IMG/VR virus record: IMGVR_UViG_3300043467_001590
Span: 1-35,346 of that record
DNA from: a virus
Strand: one strand, 5' to 3'
Length of the DNA: 35,346 nt
Numbering within the stretch: position 1 is the first letter of the stretch; every line of letters begins with the position of its first letter. Below are positions 13,963 through 22,705 of this stretch, in pieces. A program made the position numbers and the translations under genes. A model generated the notes under the pieces. The model was not told the DNA's origin. It worked only from the letters and a program-made list of their open reading frames with translations, and ran no database searches.

Positions 13963-15504
13963 ATGGCAACCTCATTTGAATCAGCACAAAAAGCCGCCGG
14001 GGTTACAACCACTCCGGCTTATGTTCCACTTGGTGGTCGTGCTGCTAGTGCAACCGGTGGTGGACTGTTACCTGGCAGTAGCGGAACTGCGGTGCCGTCA
14101 ACTGGTGCCACTCCAGCTGCAGCCGCCGCACCACCCACAAGTGCTGGCAATGCACCACCCACAGCCGCAGCAGCTACTAAAGTTAATTCAACTTTTACTG
14201 GATTATGTGAGGCCTTAAACACCTATCAACAAGGAAAAGTTACAGCTGGCAAACAAAAAGTGGCCGACATATATGAAATAAAATTTGCTCCAGCATCTAT
14301 GGCTGCCAGCACGATTAAAAAACCTGGCAGTACTAACTTTAGTGCAACATCAATGCAAGCTAAAGATGCCAACGGTAGATCTTTGGCTCCAGTAACAAAC
14401 AATGTAGACACTTCTTCTAGATCTGAAAAAGTTCAAGCAGGAACACAAATTGTACAGTTCATTGACAAGGTCATGCGCAACAGCAGCTACATATCCGATC
14501 AAGCCTTGTACACCACGGACGAAGTCACAGGTAAACAAGTACCAAATGCCAATAATAAAACAGGGCAAATGGCATGGTTTAAAATCAATGTAACCGCTGT
14601 TCCATTGGCCTGGGATAGTCTTCGCAACGATTTTGCTTATCGAATGACCTATACAATCAGTACCTATGCTATTACTCAGATGCAAAGTGAATATTTTCCT
14701 ACCAGTCGATTTCGAGGCCTGCACAAGGTTTATAATTATTGGTTTACAGGACAAAATACACAGGTATTAGATTTTAGTCAAGAATTTAATAATCTATATC
14801 GTTGGGTGTTGAGTGGCAGCCAGATAAAAAATCAAGAAACTACTACATCGGATCCTAGAAATATCACTCGCCGTACAGTCATGGTTGCTAGTGCTCAAAG
14901 CAGTCAGGGAGCCGACAAGCAAGCCAATGAAGTTGCCGCTAATGCTGCAGATTATTTGTATAGTCCTGGTGACCAAGCTGCGGTTAAACTAAAAATTGTA
15001 GGAGATCCCGCTTGGTTACAGCAAGGAGAAGTCACTACCGGAGTTAGTGCCAAGAATTTTAATTTTGCTCCATTTAATGCTGATGGTACCATTAACTATG
15101 AAGCATCAGAAATTACATTTAGTATTGGGTGGAATCAACCAACGGACTATAACTTTGACACAGGTATCATGAATGTTAGTGCTAATAATGTCAGTGGAAC
15201 TGCTGCGCTCGGTGTGGCAGCCAGTAGCGGCCCGCAAAATACCTATGCTTATGTGGCGCAAATAGTTAGAAGCACCTTTTCAAAAGGTAAATTTGAACAA
15301 GAGCTCGAAGGCAAGTTATTGACCCAAGCATACAAAGATCTTCAAGCCATGGCTGCCTCTGCACCAGCAGCCGCTGCGCCAGGTACACCAAATCAAGCTA
15401 CTACAGCCGCTACACTCCCATATACGCCGCCAGCCGTGGCTGGTGTGGATGAAATAGGAAATTTTACCGGTGAGTCTACTAGCCCTTTCCAGGTCGGAGC
15501 ATAA
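13963..15504 (+). CDS. Baseplate hub-like structural protein, C-terminal half
   Basis: The 513-residue protein starts at ATG 13963 (MATSFESAQKA), four bases after the preceding stop. An upstream ATG at 13873 would lie inside the previous gene and is less likely. Residues 1-80 are Ala/Pro/Gly-rich. The folded part includes TFTGLCEALNTYQQ, DIYEIKFAP, a GTQIVQFIDKVMRNSSYI helix, AWFKINVTAVPLAWDSLRND and FAYRMTYTISTYAI, then YNYWFTGQNTQVLDF. As I recall, these segments occur in the second half of single-chain hub proteins of other T4-like phages. It ends GVDEIGNFTGESTSPFQVGA, nearly the tail of the preceding protein. Confidence 0.7.
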   Translation: MATSFESAQKAAGVTTTPAYVPLGGRAASATGGGLLPGSSGTAVPSTGATPAAAAAPPTSAGNAPPTAAAATKVNSTFTGLCEALNTYQQGKVTAGKQKVADIYEIKFAPASMAASTIKKPGSTNFSATSMQAKDANGRSLAPVTNNVDTSSRSEKVQAGTQIVQFIDKVMRNSSYISDQALYTTDEVTGKQVPNANNKTGQMAWFKINVTAVPLAWDSLRNDFAYRMTYTISTYAITQMQSEYFPTSRFRGLHKVYNYWFTGQNTQVLDFSQEFNNLYRWVLSGSQIKNQETTTSDPRNITRRTVMVASAQSSQGADKQANEVAANAADYLYSPGDQAAVKLKIVGDPAWLQQGEVTTGVSAKNFNFAPFNADGTINYEASEITFSIGWNQPTDYNFDTGIMNVSANNVSGTAALGVAASSGPQNTYAYVAQIVRSTFSKGKFEQELEGKLLTQAYKDLQAMAASAPAAAAPGTPNQATTAATLPYTPPAVAGVDEIGNFTGESTSPFQVGA

Positions 15505-15507
15505 CAT

Positions 15508-15780
15508 ATGACACGTGGAATAAGATCTGCATTAAGAACAGCCGAATATCCTGGACGCCAGTCTTATACGACTAGCCCAACTCCGTACACTAATGATCAG
15601 GAAACTCCGGTATCAGATACACAACCATTACCAGCACAATTAATACAACCGCCAACCTCGGATGGATCGGTAGTTGTTGCTGCACCTGGAGCATTACCAC
15701 TATATAATACACCCAAGGTGTTAGGGCCCAATAACGGAATTAATACTACTCCACCCCAAATTTTAAACAGAGAAGCGTAA
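15508..15780 (+). CDS. Small proline-rich structural-region protein
   Basis: The 90-residue product begins MTRGIRSALRTAEYPGRQ and is then dominated by Pro/Thr/Ser/Gln (LPAQLIQPPTSDGSVVVAAP) with few charged residues, so it is probably an extended linker or accessory peptide. GGAG nine bases before ATG 15508 is a fair ribosome site. Its stop overlaps the gp5 start as TAATG. It precedes the hub/spike gene directly, so it may act with gp5. I do not recognise a family. Confidence 0.6.
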   Translation: MTRGIRSALRTAEYPGRQSYTTSPTPYTNDQETPVSDTQPLPAQLIQPPTSDGSVVVAAPGALPLYNTPKVLGPNNGINTTPPQILNREA

Positions 15781-17294
15781 TGTCAGAAAATATACAAAAA
15801 AGCACTGGTCGCCCGGCCAATTTTAAATTTGATAAAGGTGGCATCCCGACCGAGATGGGCCCATTTGTTGGTGTTGTGATGAACAACATTGATCCTAGTC
15901 GCGCTGGCCGGTTACAAGTTTTTATTGAACAATTTGGAGGGGAACAAGCAAACAAAGATAGTTGGCGCACCGTTAGCTATTGTCCACCATTTTATGGATC
16001 AACCCCCAGAAGCAATTCCAGTGGAACCAGTGGCACCGGAACATATCCTGGTAACCAGAGTTCTTACGGTATGTGGTTTACCCCGCCAGACTTGGGCGTC
16101 AGTGTCTTGTGCTTTTTTGTTGGTGGAGATCCAGATCTAGGATATTATCTAGGGTGTATACCAGATCAAGGGCTTAATCGCATGGTTCCGGCTATTGGTG
16201 CCTCGGACAAATATGTAAAAGCCAATGCCAACCAAGAAACTTATTTTGCTCAGAGCAAACTATTGCCAGTGACCGAAGTTAACAATCCTCCAGAAAATAC
16301 CAAGATAAGTGAAAATCCTAAATTCTTTGATCAACCAAAACCAATACATGCTTATGCGGCCGCAGTGTTGTTTCAACAAGGCCTAAACAACGATCCAATT
16401 CGCGGAAGCATTGGTAGTACTGCTCAGAGAGAAAGCCCTAGCGCATGTTATGGAATTGCCACACCCGGCCGTGCTATCTATGCCGGCGGCGCCTCGGATG
16501 CTGCCATTACTAAACAAGTAACCAGTACAGGCGCACCTGCCGGGGCCGCCACTGTGATTGGTCGGCGCGGCGGCCATACCTTGGTCATGGATGATGGTGC
16601 CTTAGATGGCAGCGATAATTTGATTCGTATTCGTACTGCCAAGGGACATCAGATCACCATGAGCGATGATGGCAATGCTTTTTATATTTGTCATGCCAAC
16701 GGCCAATCCTGGGTAGAACTAGGACAAGAAGGCACACTGGATGTGTTTAGTACCAACTCAATTAATTTGCGAACCGAAGGCACTATTAATTTGCATGCTG
16801 ACAAGGATATCAACATGTTTGCCGGGGAAAAAATCAATATAAAAAGTATAAAAGGAACAGCAATTCAAAGTGATGATGAGCTATCGGTTGCTTGCAAAAA
16901 AACCATGACACTCTTTAGCGAAGGTAAAGTTGGTATTAAATCTAACACGCAGCTAGCGATAAAAAGCAAAGTAGCCACAATTGATGGTGGTACAGCATTG
17001 AGCCTTAAAGGTATTTTAATTAGCCTAAATGGTGGTCCTGCATTGGGGGTAGATGCGCCCAAGGGCATCACCAAATATGTTATGCCTGACACAAATTTTG
17101 ACAGCAGTACCGGTTGGCAGGTTGCTCCAGCCGGGTTAGAAAGTATTGTAACTAGAGCACCCACACACGAACCATGGCCTTATCATAATCAAGGTGTGGC
17201 TGTCACTGTTAATTTAGAAAACGGTCAACCAACACCACCACCGGGCGCACCTGCATTGCCAACTGGTACAAGCATTACAAAAACTGGACCATAA
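15780..17294 (+). CDS. 5: gp5-like baseplate hub/spike protein
   Basis: This is the central spike of the baseplate, acting at the tip of the tail tube. Residues about 28-150 form the OB-fold: MGPFVGVVMNNIDPSRAGRL, YGMWFTPPDLGVSVLCFFVG, DPDLGYYLGCIP. From about 270 the VgrG-like beta-helix begins (GHTLVMDDGA, IRIRTAKGHQITMSDDG, SWVELGQEGTLDVFS) and continues in repeating strands (INLRTEGTINLHADKDINMF). T4 gp5 carries a lysozyme domain between these parts. Here residues 150-265 are a linker-like region with no lysozyme E...D/T motif seen. The C-terminus is a Pro/Thr tail. It starts in a TAATG overlap and ends in another. Confidence 0.9.
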   Translation: MSENIQKSTGRPANFKFDKGGIPTEMGPFVGVVMNNIDPSRAGRLQVFIEQFGGEQANKDSWRTVSYCPPFYGSTPRSNSSGTSGTGTYPGNQSSYGMWFTPPDLGVSVLCFFVGGDPDLGYYLGCIPDQGLNRMVPAIGASDKYVKANANQETYFAQSKLLPVTEVNNPPENTKISENPKFFDQPKPIHAYAAAVLFQQGLNNDPIRGSIGSTAQRESPSACYGIATPGRAIYAGGASDAAITKQVTSTGAPAGAATVIGRRGGHTLVMDDGALDGSDNLIRIRTAKGHQITMSDDGNAFYICHANGQSWVELGQEGTLDVFSTNSINLRTEGTINLHADKDINMFAGEKINIKSIKGTAIQSDDELSVACKKTMTLFSEGKVGIKSNTQLAIKSKVATIDGGTALSLKGILISLNGGPALGVDAPKGITKYVMPDTNFDSSTGWQVAPAGLESIVTRAPTHEPWPYHNQGVAVTVNLENGQPTPPPGAPALPTGTSITKTGP

Positions 17295-18829
17295 TGGCTA
17301 TATTTAAATATACTCTTCCGAGCGGTAACGAATTTGAGTTAATTACTCCTGGTGGATACACCCAGGCACAAGCTGACCTGTTGTTTTACAGTCAGGTGGT
17401 AGCCGGAAGTCTTGTAGGGTACAGTGTTGGACAAACATTGACCAGTGTCCAAACACGATTGACTAATTTTGAATTAAGTCGTTTAGAAAGAGATACTGCC
17501 GGAGTTGACCGTGTGACTATTTTATCAATTGTCACTGGTGAAATCGCCCTGTCAATACCTTCGTTGGCAAACACACCTTTACAAACTCCAATAACTGCGG
17601 CAGATTATGCAATGACCGGACCGGTCACCGGGGTAGGACCATTATCACCAGAAGAAGTACAGGCGTTGATTACAACCACAGAAGTATATGTTGATCAACC
17701 ACCAGACACTATTACCGATACTGGTATTGGCACTTATAATCTCACACCACAGTCTTTAGAAAAAACAGGATATCTAAAACCAGGCACCAGCAATTATCCT
17801 GACTTTGCTTGTGTAATCGGTACGCCTAGCATATGGACTGGCAAGGATGGAGTAACCTCAGTGGCCGGTATACTAGATGATCCAGCACTACAAACTCGGA
17901 TACAAAATGGAGTCCTGCAACTTAACTACGAGTCGTTAACTGCCAGCGGAACTATCCAAACCCAAAACTCGGCTCCTGCAAGTACCAGCACAGGACAAAT
18001 CTACGGCGCTACAGGATTAACAGGATTGACCGCAGCTAGTTTAGTATCTGGAACTGCAGCACTTGGTAGCAATTTTAATAACCTTATTACTTCATCATTT
18101 TCGGGAGTTACTTCTCTGACCAACTCTATAACCGGCCAGGTGCCAGCCTCAGTCAGTAGTTTATTATCAACTCCAATTAATAATATATCAACTATTGCCA
18201 ATGGTGCAGTTAACAGCGTAACGCAGGGAGTTGCTAATTTAACTGCCGAGGCCACCTCTGCAGCCAATCAATTAATAAAAGAATCGGTTGGTGCAGTAGT
18301 TAATAACGCTGCTCAATTTACTGCGCCGGTAGCCGCCGCTTGGGCACAAGGTAGTGCATTGTTAAATAGTACGCTAGGGGAGGCCCAAGGAGTATTAAAC
18401 AGTGCCTTAGGACAAGCTCAAGGTTTGTTAACTGGAGCCATTGGTAGTGCCCAGGGATATGCCACCAATGCCCTGGGCAGTTTATCCGGCATAGCCACAG
18501 GCGCCCTAGGATCGTTAGGAACTCAAGCACAAGCCTTGCTAGGCAATCTTGGTAGTAGTCTAGACATATTTGGAAAAATGTCAAGCTTCAGTGTAGACTT
18601 TAGTTTGTTTAGTTCAGACAGTTTAGTATCAGCAACTAAGGTAGCCGCAGGATTTAGTAATACGGTTAACCGCCAGACAGTAGATGCTGCAGTGGCAAGA
18701 ATATTAGGAAATGCTAAAATTCCTGCACCTAGTTTTGAATTTCCTAGTGCTCTTACTGCTGGAATTAACGCCGATATTTTACAGGCACAGAAAAAATTAT
18801 CTGAGCTCAAACCACAATTTATAGGATAG
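17294..18829 (+). CDS. Virion structural protein with 11-residue repeats
   Basis: The 511-residue product follows gp5 with a one-base TAATG overlap. The N-terminus (IFKYTLPSGNEFEL) is beta-rich. A compact segment at about 148-222 has LTPQSLEKTGYLKPGT, PSIWTGKDGVTSVAGILDD and LQLNYESLTASGTI, a pattern I associate with structural proteins of other large myoviruses but cannot name. Residues 235-350 are Ser/Thr/Ala-rich. Residues 359-424 are six consecutive 11-residue units of the type xALGxAQGxLx. The C-terminal 60 residues include a helix with ILQAQKKLSELKPQ. Lying between gp5 and gp25, it is likely a baseplate or tail-inner component, such as one contacting the membrane. Confidence 0.65.
   Translation: MAIFKYTLPSGNEFELITPGGYTQAQADLLFYSQVVAGSLVGYSVGQTLTSVQTRLTNFELSRLERDTAGVDRVTILSIVTGEIALSIPSLANTPLQTPITAADYAMTGPVTGVGPLSPEEVQALITTTEVYVDQPPDTITDTGIGTYNLTPQSLEKTGYLKPGTSNYPDFACVIGTPSIWTGKDGVTSVAGILDDPALQTRIQNGVLQLNYESLTASGTIQTQNSAPASTSTGQIYGATGLTGLTAASLVSGTAALGSNFNNLITSSFSGVTSLTNSITGQVPASVSSLLSTPINNISTIANGAVNSVTQGVANLTAEATSAANQLIKESVGAVVNNAAQFTAPVAAAWAQGSALLNSTLGEAQGVLNSALGQAQGLLTGAIGSAQGYATNALGSLSGIATGALGSLGTQAQALLGNLGSSLDIFGKMSSFSVDFSLFSSDSLVSATKVAAGFSNTVNRQTVDAAVARILGNAKIPAPSFEFPSALTAGINADILQAQKKLSELKPQFIG
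18368..18565 (+). repeat. Six tandem 11-residue repeats
   Basis: Units run STLGEAQGVLN, SALGQAQGLLT, GAIGSAQGYAT, NALGSLSGIAT, GALGSLGTQAQ, ALLGNLGSSLD. Glycine at position 4 is invariant and A/L residues recur at fixed spacing. An 11-residue period fits an amphipathic helix or right-handed coil packed with small residues. Confidence 0.75.
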
Positions 18830-18841
18830 AGTAAATACAAT

Positions 18842-19216
18842 ATGACTACCTTCGTTGGATTTAGTACTATTGATCAATTCAAAAAGTTTACATTGGTAGA
18901 CTTTGAGTTAATTAAACGCGATCTATTAAACGCTTTTAATATTCGACAGGGAGAACTTGTTGGTCGCCCTGGCTACGGCACCTCTATCTATGACAATGTG
19001 TTTGAAAATCAAACACAAGAGACCGAACGTGCCCTAACCACGGAAATACAGCGAGTTGTTGGTGGTGATCCTAGAATACAAATCACACAGCTAGATATAT
19101 TTCCGCAAGAACACGGCATACTGATTCAACTAGAAATTGCTGTAATTCCCGGACAGACCGCTACTCTGCTGTCAGTATTTTTTGATCAACAAACTCGCCG
19201 TGCCAGTTATATCTAG
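18842..19216 (+). CDS. 25: gp25-like baseplate wedge protein
   Basis: The 124-residue protein is of the gp25/GPW family, the sheath-initiator wedge component. The family signature appears as RQGELVGRPGYGTSIYDNVFE at about residues 37-57, followed by TTEIQRVVGGDPRI, a typical helix and turn, and beta-strands ending in FDQQTRRASYI. T4 gp25 is 132 residues. ATG 18842 is 12 bases after the previous stop. AAATACAATATG precedes it and there is no strong ribosome site. It is followed by 51 bases with a late-promoter-like motif, then gp6. Confidence 0.9.
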   Translation: MTTFVGFSTIDQFKKFTLVDFELIKRDLLNAFNIRQGELVGRPGYGTSIYDNVFENQTQETERALTTEIQRVVGGDPRIQITQLDIFPQEHGILIQLEIAVIPGQTATLLSVFFDQQTRRASYI

Positions 19217-19240
19217 TTAAACTACCCACTTTATTCTAAC

Positions 19241-19248
19241 CATAAATA
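19241..19248 (+). promoter_or_regulatory. T4-late-type promoter for gp6
   Basis: CATAAATA in the 51-base gap between gp25 and gp6 matches the T4 late -10 consensus TATAAATA at seven of eight positions. A start about 6-10 bases downstream would leave a short leader before ATG 19268. A gp55-type factor is present in the window to use it. This is the best late-promoter match I found. Confidence 0.55.
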
Positions 19249-19267
19249 ATACAACGACGGAATAAAC

Positions 19268-22200
19268 ATGGCCACAACCACAAGACAAACAGCTATATTT
19301 GGTGTTGAAGATTGGAAACGAATCTATCAAACCTACCGCGAAGCTGACTTTCAAAGTTACGATTTTGAAACCTTACGCAAGAGTTTTGTGGATTATTTGC
19401 GACTTTATTATCCAGAAACATTTAATGACTACATTGAGTCCAGTGAATTTATTGCCTTACTCGATGTCATGGCCTTTATGGGTCAAGCATTGGCGTTCCG
19501 CACGGATTTAAACACACGCGAAAATTATTTAGACACAGCCGAACGCAGAGATAGCGTAGTTAAACTTGCACAATTAGTGAGTTATACTCCTAAGCGTAAT
19601 ACAGAGGCCAGTGGTTATTTAAAAGTATTCAGTGTTAAAACTACAGAAAATGTTTTAGATTATAATGGAGTTAATTTGGCCAGCATTACAGTGAATTGGG
19701 CTGATCCCAGCAACTTTGATTGGCAAGAACAATTTACGGCCATTGTCAATGCCAGTTTATTAAACACACAACGTATAGGTAGACCAGCCAACAATCAAAT
19801 AATCTTAGGGGTAGACACCAGCGAATATGCTATTAATTTAGTTCCTGGATATATTCCAGTGATTCCATACACTGCTACGGTTGACGGAGTCAACATGCCA
19901 TTTGAAGCGGTTAACGCTAGTTCAATTGGTCGGAGTTATGTGTATGAACCTCGCCCGTTGCCCAACGGGCAGTTCAATGTATTGTTCCGTAATGATCAAT
20001 TGGGTTTTGCCAGCGCCAATACTGGTTATTTCTTTTTGTTCAAACAAGGCGTGTTACAAAATCAAGATTTTAATTTGCCAGAGCGTATCAGTAATCGTTC
20101 CGTAGACATCAACATCGAAGGGGTTAACAATGAAGATGTTTGGTTATACCAACTTGACAATTTAGGAAATGTAACTAGAGAATGGATCAAAACCGATAAT
20201 GTATATGGGGCCGCGGTTGAACAACTAACTCCGGGTTCTCGTACTATATATTCAGTGACCAGCCGCACCAATGATCAGATTACATTAAACTTTGGTGATG
20301 GCGTTTTTTCCACCATCCCAGTTGGAACTTTCCGTAATTATGTTCGTGCCAGTAATGGATTACAATATATTATTAATCCAGAAGAAATGCAAAACATTCA
20401 AGTTCCTATTGCGTATGTTAGTCGAACTGGACAAATTGAGACTATCACATTTACTTGCGGTATCACACAACCTGTAAGTAATAGCCAGGCACGTGAGACC
20501 ATTCAAGAAATTAAACAACGAGCACCTGCACGTTATTACACACAAGATCGCATGGTCAATGGCGAAGATTACAATAACTTTCCATTCACCGCCTACAATA
20601 GTATTTTAAAAAGTAAGGCCTTAAATCGTGCCAGCATTGGCACCAGCCGATATCTTGATCTAGTAGACAACACCGGAAAATATTCCAGCACAAATATTTT
20701 TGCCAGCGATGGTGCCTTGTATGAAGCTAATAATTTGCCAGCCTTTCAATTTACCTGGCTAACCAATAATGACATTGCTGACGTAATAGCTAATAGTATT
20801 CAACCGGTGATCGGCGAAGATGGTGCCAGACAATTTTATTATGCCAACTACACTCGTCCTGACCTAACAGTGTTAAATATTACCTGGAACCAAAGCACTA
20901 CACAATTGAATGAAACTACAGGCTATTTTCAAAATTCATTGGAAAATCCAGTATCCATCGGCACATATTCTAGCAATAACACCAAGTATATTGAAGTTGG
21001 GTCTTTGGTAAAATTTATAGCTCCTACCGGTTATTTCTTTGATAAAGACAATCAATTAGTGGCTGGAGTTCCCATAAGAGCCAATGAAAAATATGCGATC
21101 TGGGCAAGTCCAACTGCCGTTTATGTCGATGGCACCAATCAAGGGCTGGGCAATTTTACCAATGGGTTAGGACCGGTGGTACTTAACAACTTTGTTCCTA
21201 CCGGAGCTATTGCCACCCAGGTTATTCCCCTGTTTACCACAGATTTTACCACAACATTTGCACAAAGCATCACTGAGCAAATTCGATTAAATCGTAATTT
21301 TGGTCTGGGCTATAATAATCTGACCGCCACATGGTATTTGATCAATAGTACCAATCTTGATGTGAATGCTGATTTTAGCCTTGCCAATGCACAATCAACC
21401 GCCGGAGTCAACAGTGATGCTTCGTGGTTTATACAGGCTACCACGGACGGATCAACATATACTGTGGTTAGTCGTAGTTTGGACTATTACTTTGGCAGCG
21501 TATTAGAAACTAGATTTTTCTTTTTTACCAATCAAAAGATCTATGACAGTCGCACCGGCACAGTGATCAGCGATTTTGTTAACATATTAAAAACCAACAG
21601 CAAGCCCGATAATAATACTCCACTCGAAGGCGATACTCGAGTACGGATCATTGGGCAACCAGTAGAAAGCGACGGGTATGTTGATGATTTTCAGGTCATA
21701 GTTGGATTTGAGGACAATGATGCCGATGGTGTTCCTGACAATCCAGATTTTTTTAATGACATTGTAGCGCCCGGCGTGAATAGTAATTTAAAATTGGTAT
21801 TCCTACAACAAACTGTGGACTTTGATAATCTTCAACGCTATTTGTTAGTTGAACAAGGTGTAGTCAACAGCGACTATGCTACACAGGCCGCGATTGAACT
21901 GGACAAGGCCGAATACTCCAACGGTCAAGTATTTTACGCCTACAACCCAACCAGCGCCACTAGCAACATTGATTACAGTGCTGGCCTGTTTTATCAACTG
22001 ACCTTGAATAACGATTTAACAAGAACTGTAGATCCTGTCACTGGTTGGATTGCTCGAGTTGGCCGTCAAGATTTATACTTCCAATATCGACATAATAGCC
22101 CATTAACAAGTCGGCTCGATCCCGGAACTACTAATATCATTGACCTTTATATTGTAACCTTGACTTATTATGTCGCATATCAAAATTGGATTAAAGATTC

Positions 22201-22705
22201 AACCGGCACGGTACCCGAACCAACTCCGCCTACATTAGATGAACTCACTACCGAATATGCCGGTCTCCAAGATTATAAAATGATCTCTGACAATATGATT
22301 TTAAACACTGTACAATTTAAACCGTTATTTGGAGCCAAGGCAGCAGAAGAATTACGGGCAATTATCAAGGTAATTCCTGCTGCCGGAACCACAACCAGCA
22401 CAAGCGAGATTAAAAATTTAGTAGTGGCCAATATGGATGCTTATTTTAGTTTAGACAAATGGGATTTTGGGGCTACATTTTATTTTAGCGAATTGGCTGC
22501 CTATATCCACAGTCAAATTGGCAGCATTGTAAGTAGTGTGGTGTTGGTGCCTCTTAACCCACAAAAGTCATTTGGCGACTTGTATGAAATACGGTCGGCA
22601 CCGAATCAAATTTTTGTTAACGCGGCCACGGTGAATGATATTCAGGTTATACAGGCCTTGACCAGTACAAATATTCGGACAGCACCTGGTAGCGGAGTAA
22701 TTTAA
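19268..22705 (+). CDS. 6: gp6-like baseplate wedge protein
   Basis: This is the main wedge scaffold protein of the baseplate rim. The N-terminal DWKRIYQTYREADFQSYDF, LRLYYPETFNDYIESSEF and FMGQALAFRTDLNTRENYL segments (about residues 12-90) are the diagnostic T4-type gp6 start, followed by TAERRDSVVKLAQLVSYTPK. Later segments include INLNFGDGVFS-type residues (TLNFGDGVFSTIPVGTFRNY) and ARYYTQDRMVNGEDYNNFPF, which are also conserved. At 1,145 residues it is considerably longer than T4 gp6 (660). The extra length is in the middle and C-terminal half, which is beta-rich. Its TAA shares a base with the next ATG (TAATG). Confidence 0.9.
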   Translation: MATTTRQTAIFGVEDWKRIYQTYREADFQSYDFETLRKSFVDYLRLYYPETFNDYIESSEFIALLDVMAFMGQALAFRTDLNTRENYLDTAERRDSVVKLAQLVSYTPKRNTEASGYLKVFSVKTTENVLDYNGVNLASITVNWADPSNFDWQEQFTAIVNASLLNTQRIGRPANNQIILGVDTSEYAINLVPGYIPVIPYTATVDGVNMPFEAVNASSIGRSYVYEPRPLPNGQFNVLFRNDQLGFASANTGYFFLFKQGVLQNQDFNLPERISNRSVDINIEGVNNEDVWLYQLDNLGNVTREWIKTDNVYGAAVEQLTPGSRTIYSVTSRTNDQITLNFGDGVFSTIPVGTFRNYVRASNGLQYIINPEEMQNIQVPIAYVSRTGQIETITFTCGITQPVSNSQARETIQEIKQRAPARYYTQDRMVNGEDYNNFPFTAYNSILKSKALNRASIGTSRYLDLVDNTGKYSSTNIFASDGALYEANNLPAFQFTWLTNNDIADVIANSIQPVIGEDGARQFYYANYTRPDLTVLNITWNQSTTQLNETTGYFQNSLENPVSIGTYSSNNTKYIEVGSLVKFIAPTGYFFDKDNQLVAGVPIRANEKYAIWASPTAVYVDGTNQGLGNFTNGLGPVVLNNFVPTGAIATQVIPLFTTDFTTTFAQSITEQIRLNRNFGLGYNNLTATWYLINSTNLDVNADFSLANAQSTAGVNSDASWFIQATTDGSTYTVVSRSLDYYFGSVLETRFFFFTNQKIYDSRTGTVISDFVNILKTNSKPDNNTPLEGDTRVRIIGQPVESDGYVDDFQVIVGFEDNDADGVPDNPDFFNDIVAPGVNSNLKLVFLQQTVDFDNLQRYLLVEQGVVNSDYATQAAIELDKAEYSNGQVFYAYNPTSATSNIDYSAGLFYQLTLNNDLTRTVDPVTGWIARVGRQDLYFQYRHNSPLTSRLDPGTTNIIDLYIVTLTYYVAYQNWIKDSTGTVPEPTPPTLDELTTEYAGLQDYKMISDNMILNTVQFKPLFGAKAAEELRAIIKVIPAAGTTTSTSEIKNLVVANMDAYFSLDKWDFGATFYFSELAAYIHSQIGSIVSSVVLVPLNPQKSFGDLYEIRSAPNQIFVNAATVNDIQVIQALTSTNIRTAPGSGVI

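Noticed and set aside
13870-13965. Frameshift joining the two hub-like genes
   Set aside because: Each gene has its own plausible start and the first ends with a complete tail like that of the second, so a simple error or frameshift is less likely than two genes.
14350-14754. 134-codon minus-strand frame opposite the second hub-like gene
   Set aside because: It is antisense to a well-supported structural gene and has no ribosome site or recognisable domain.
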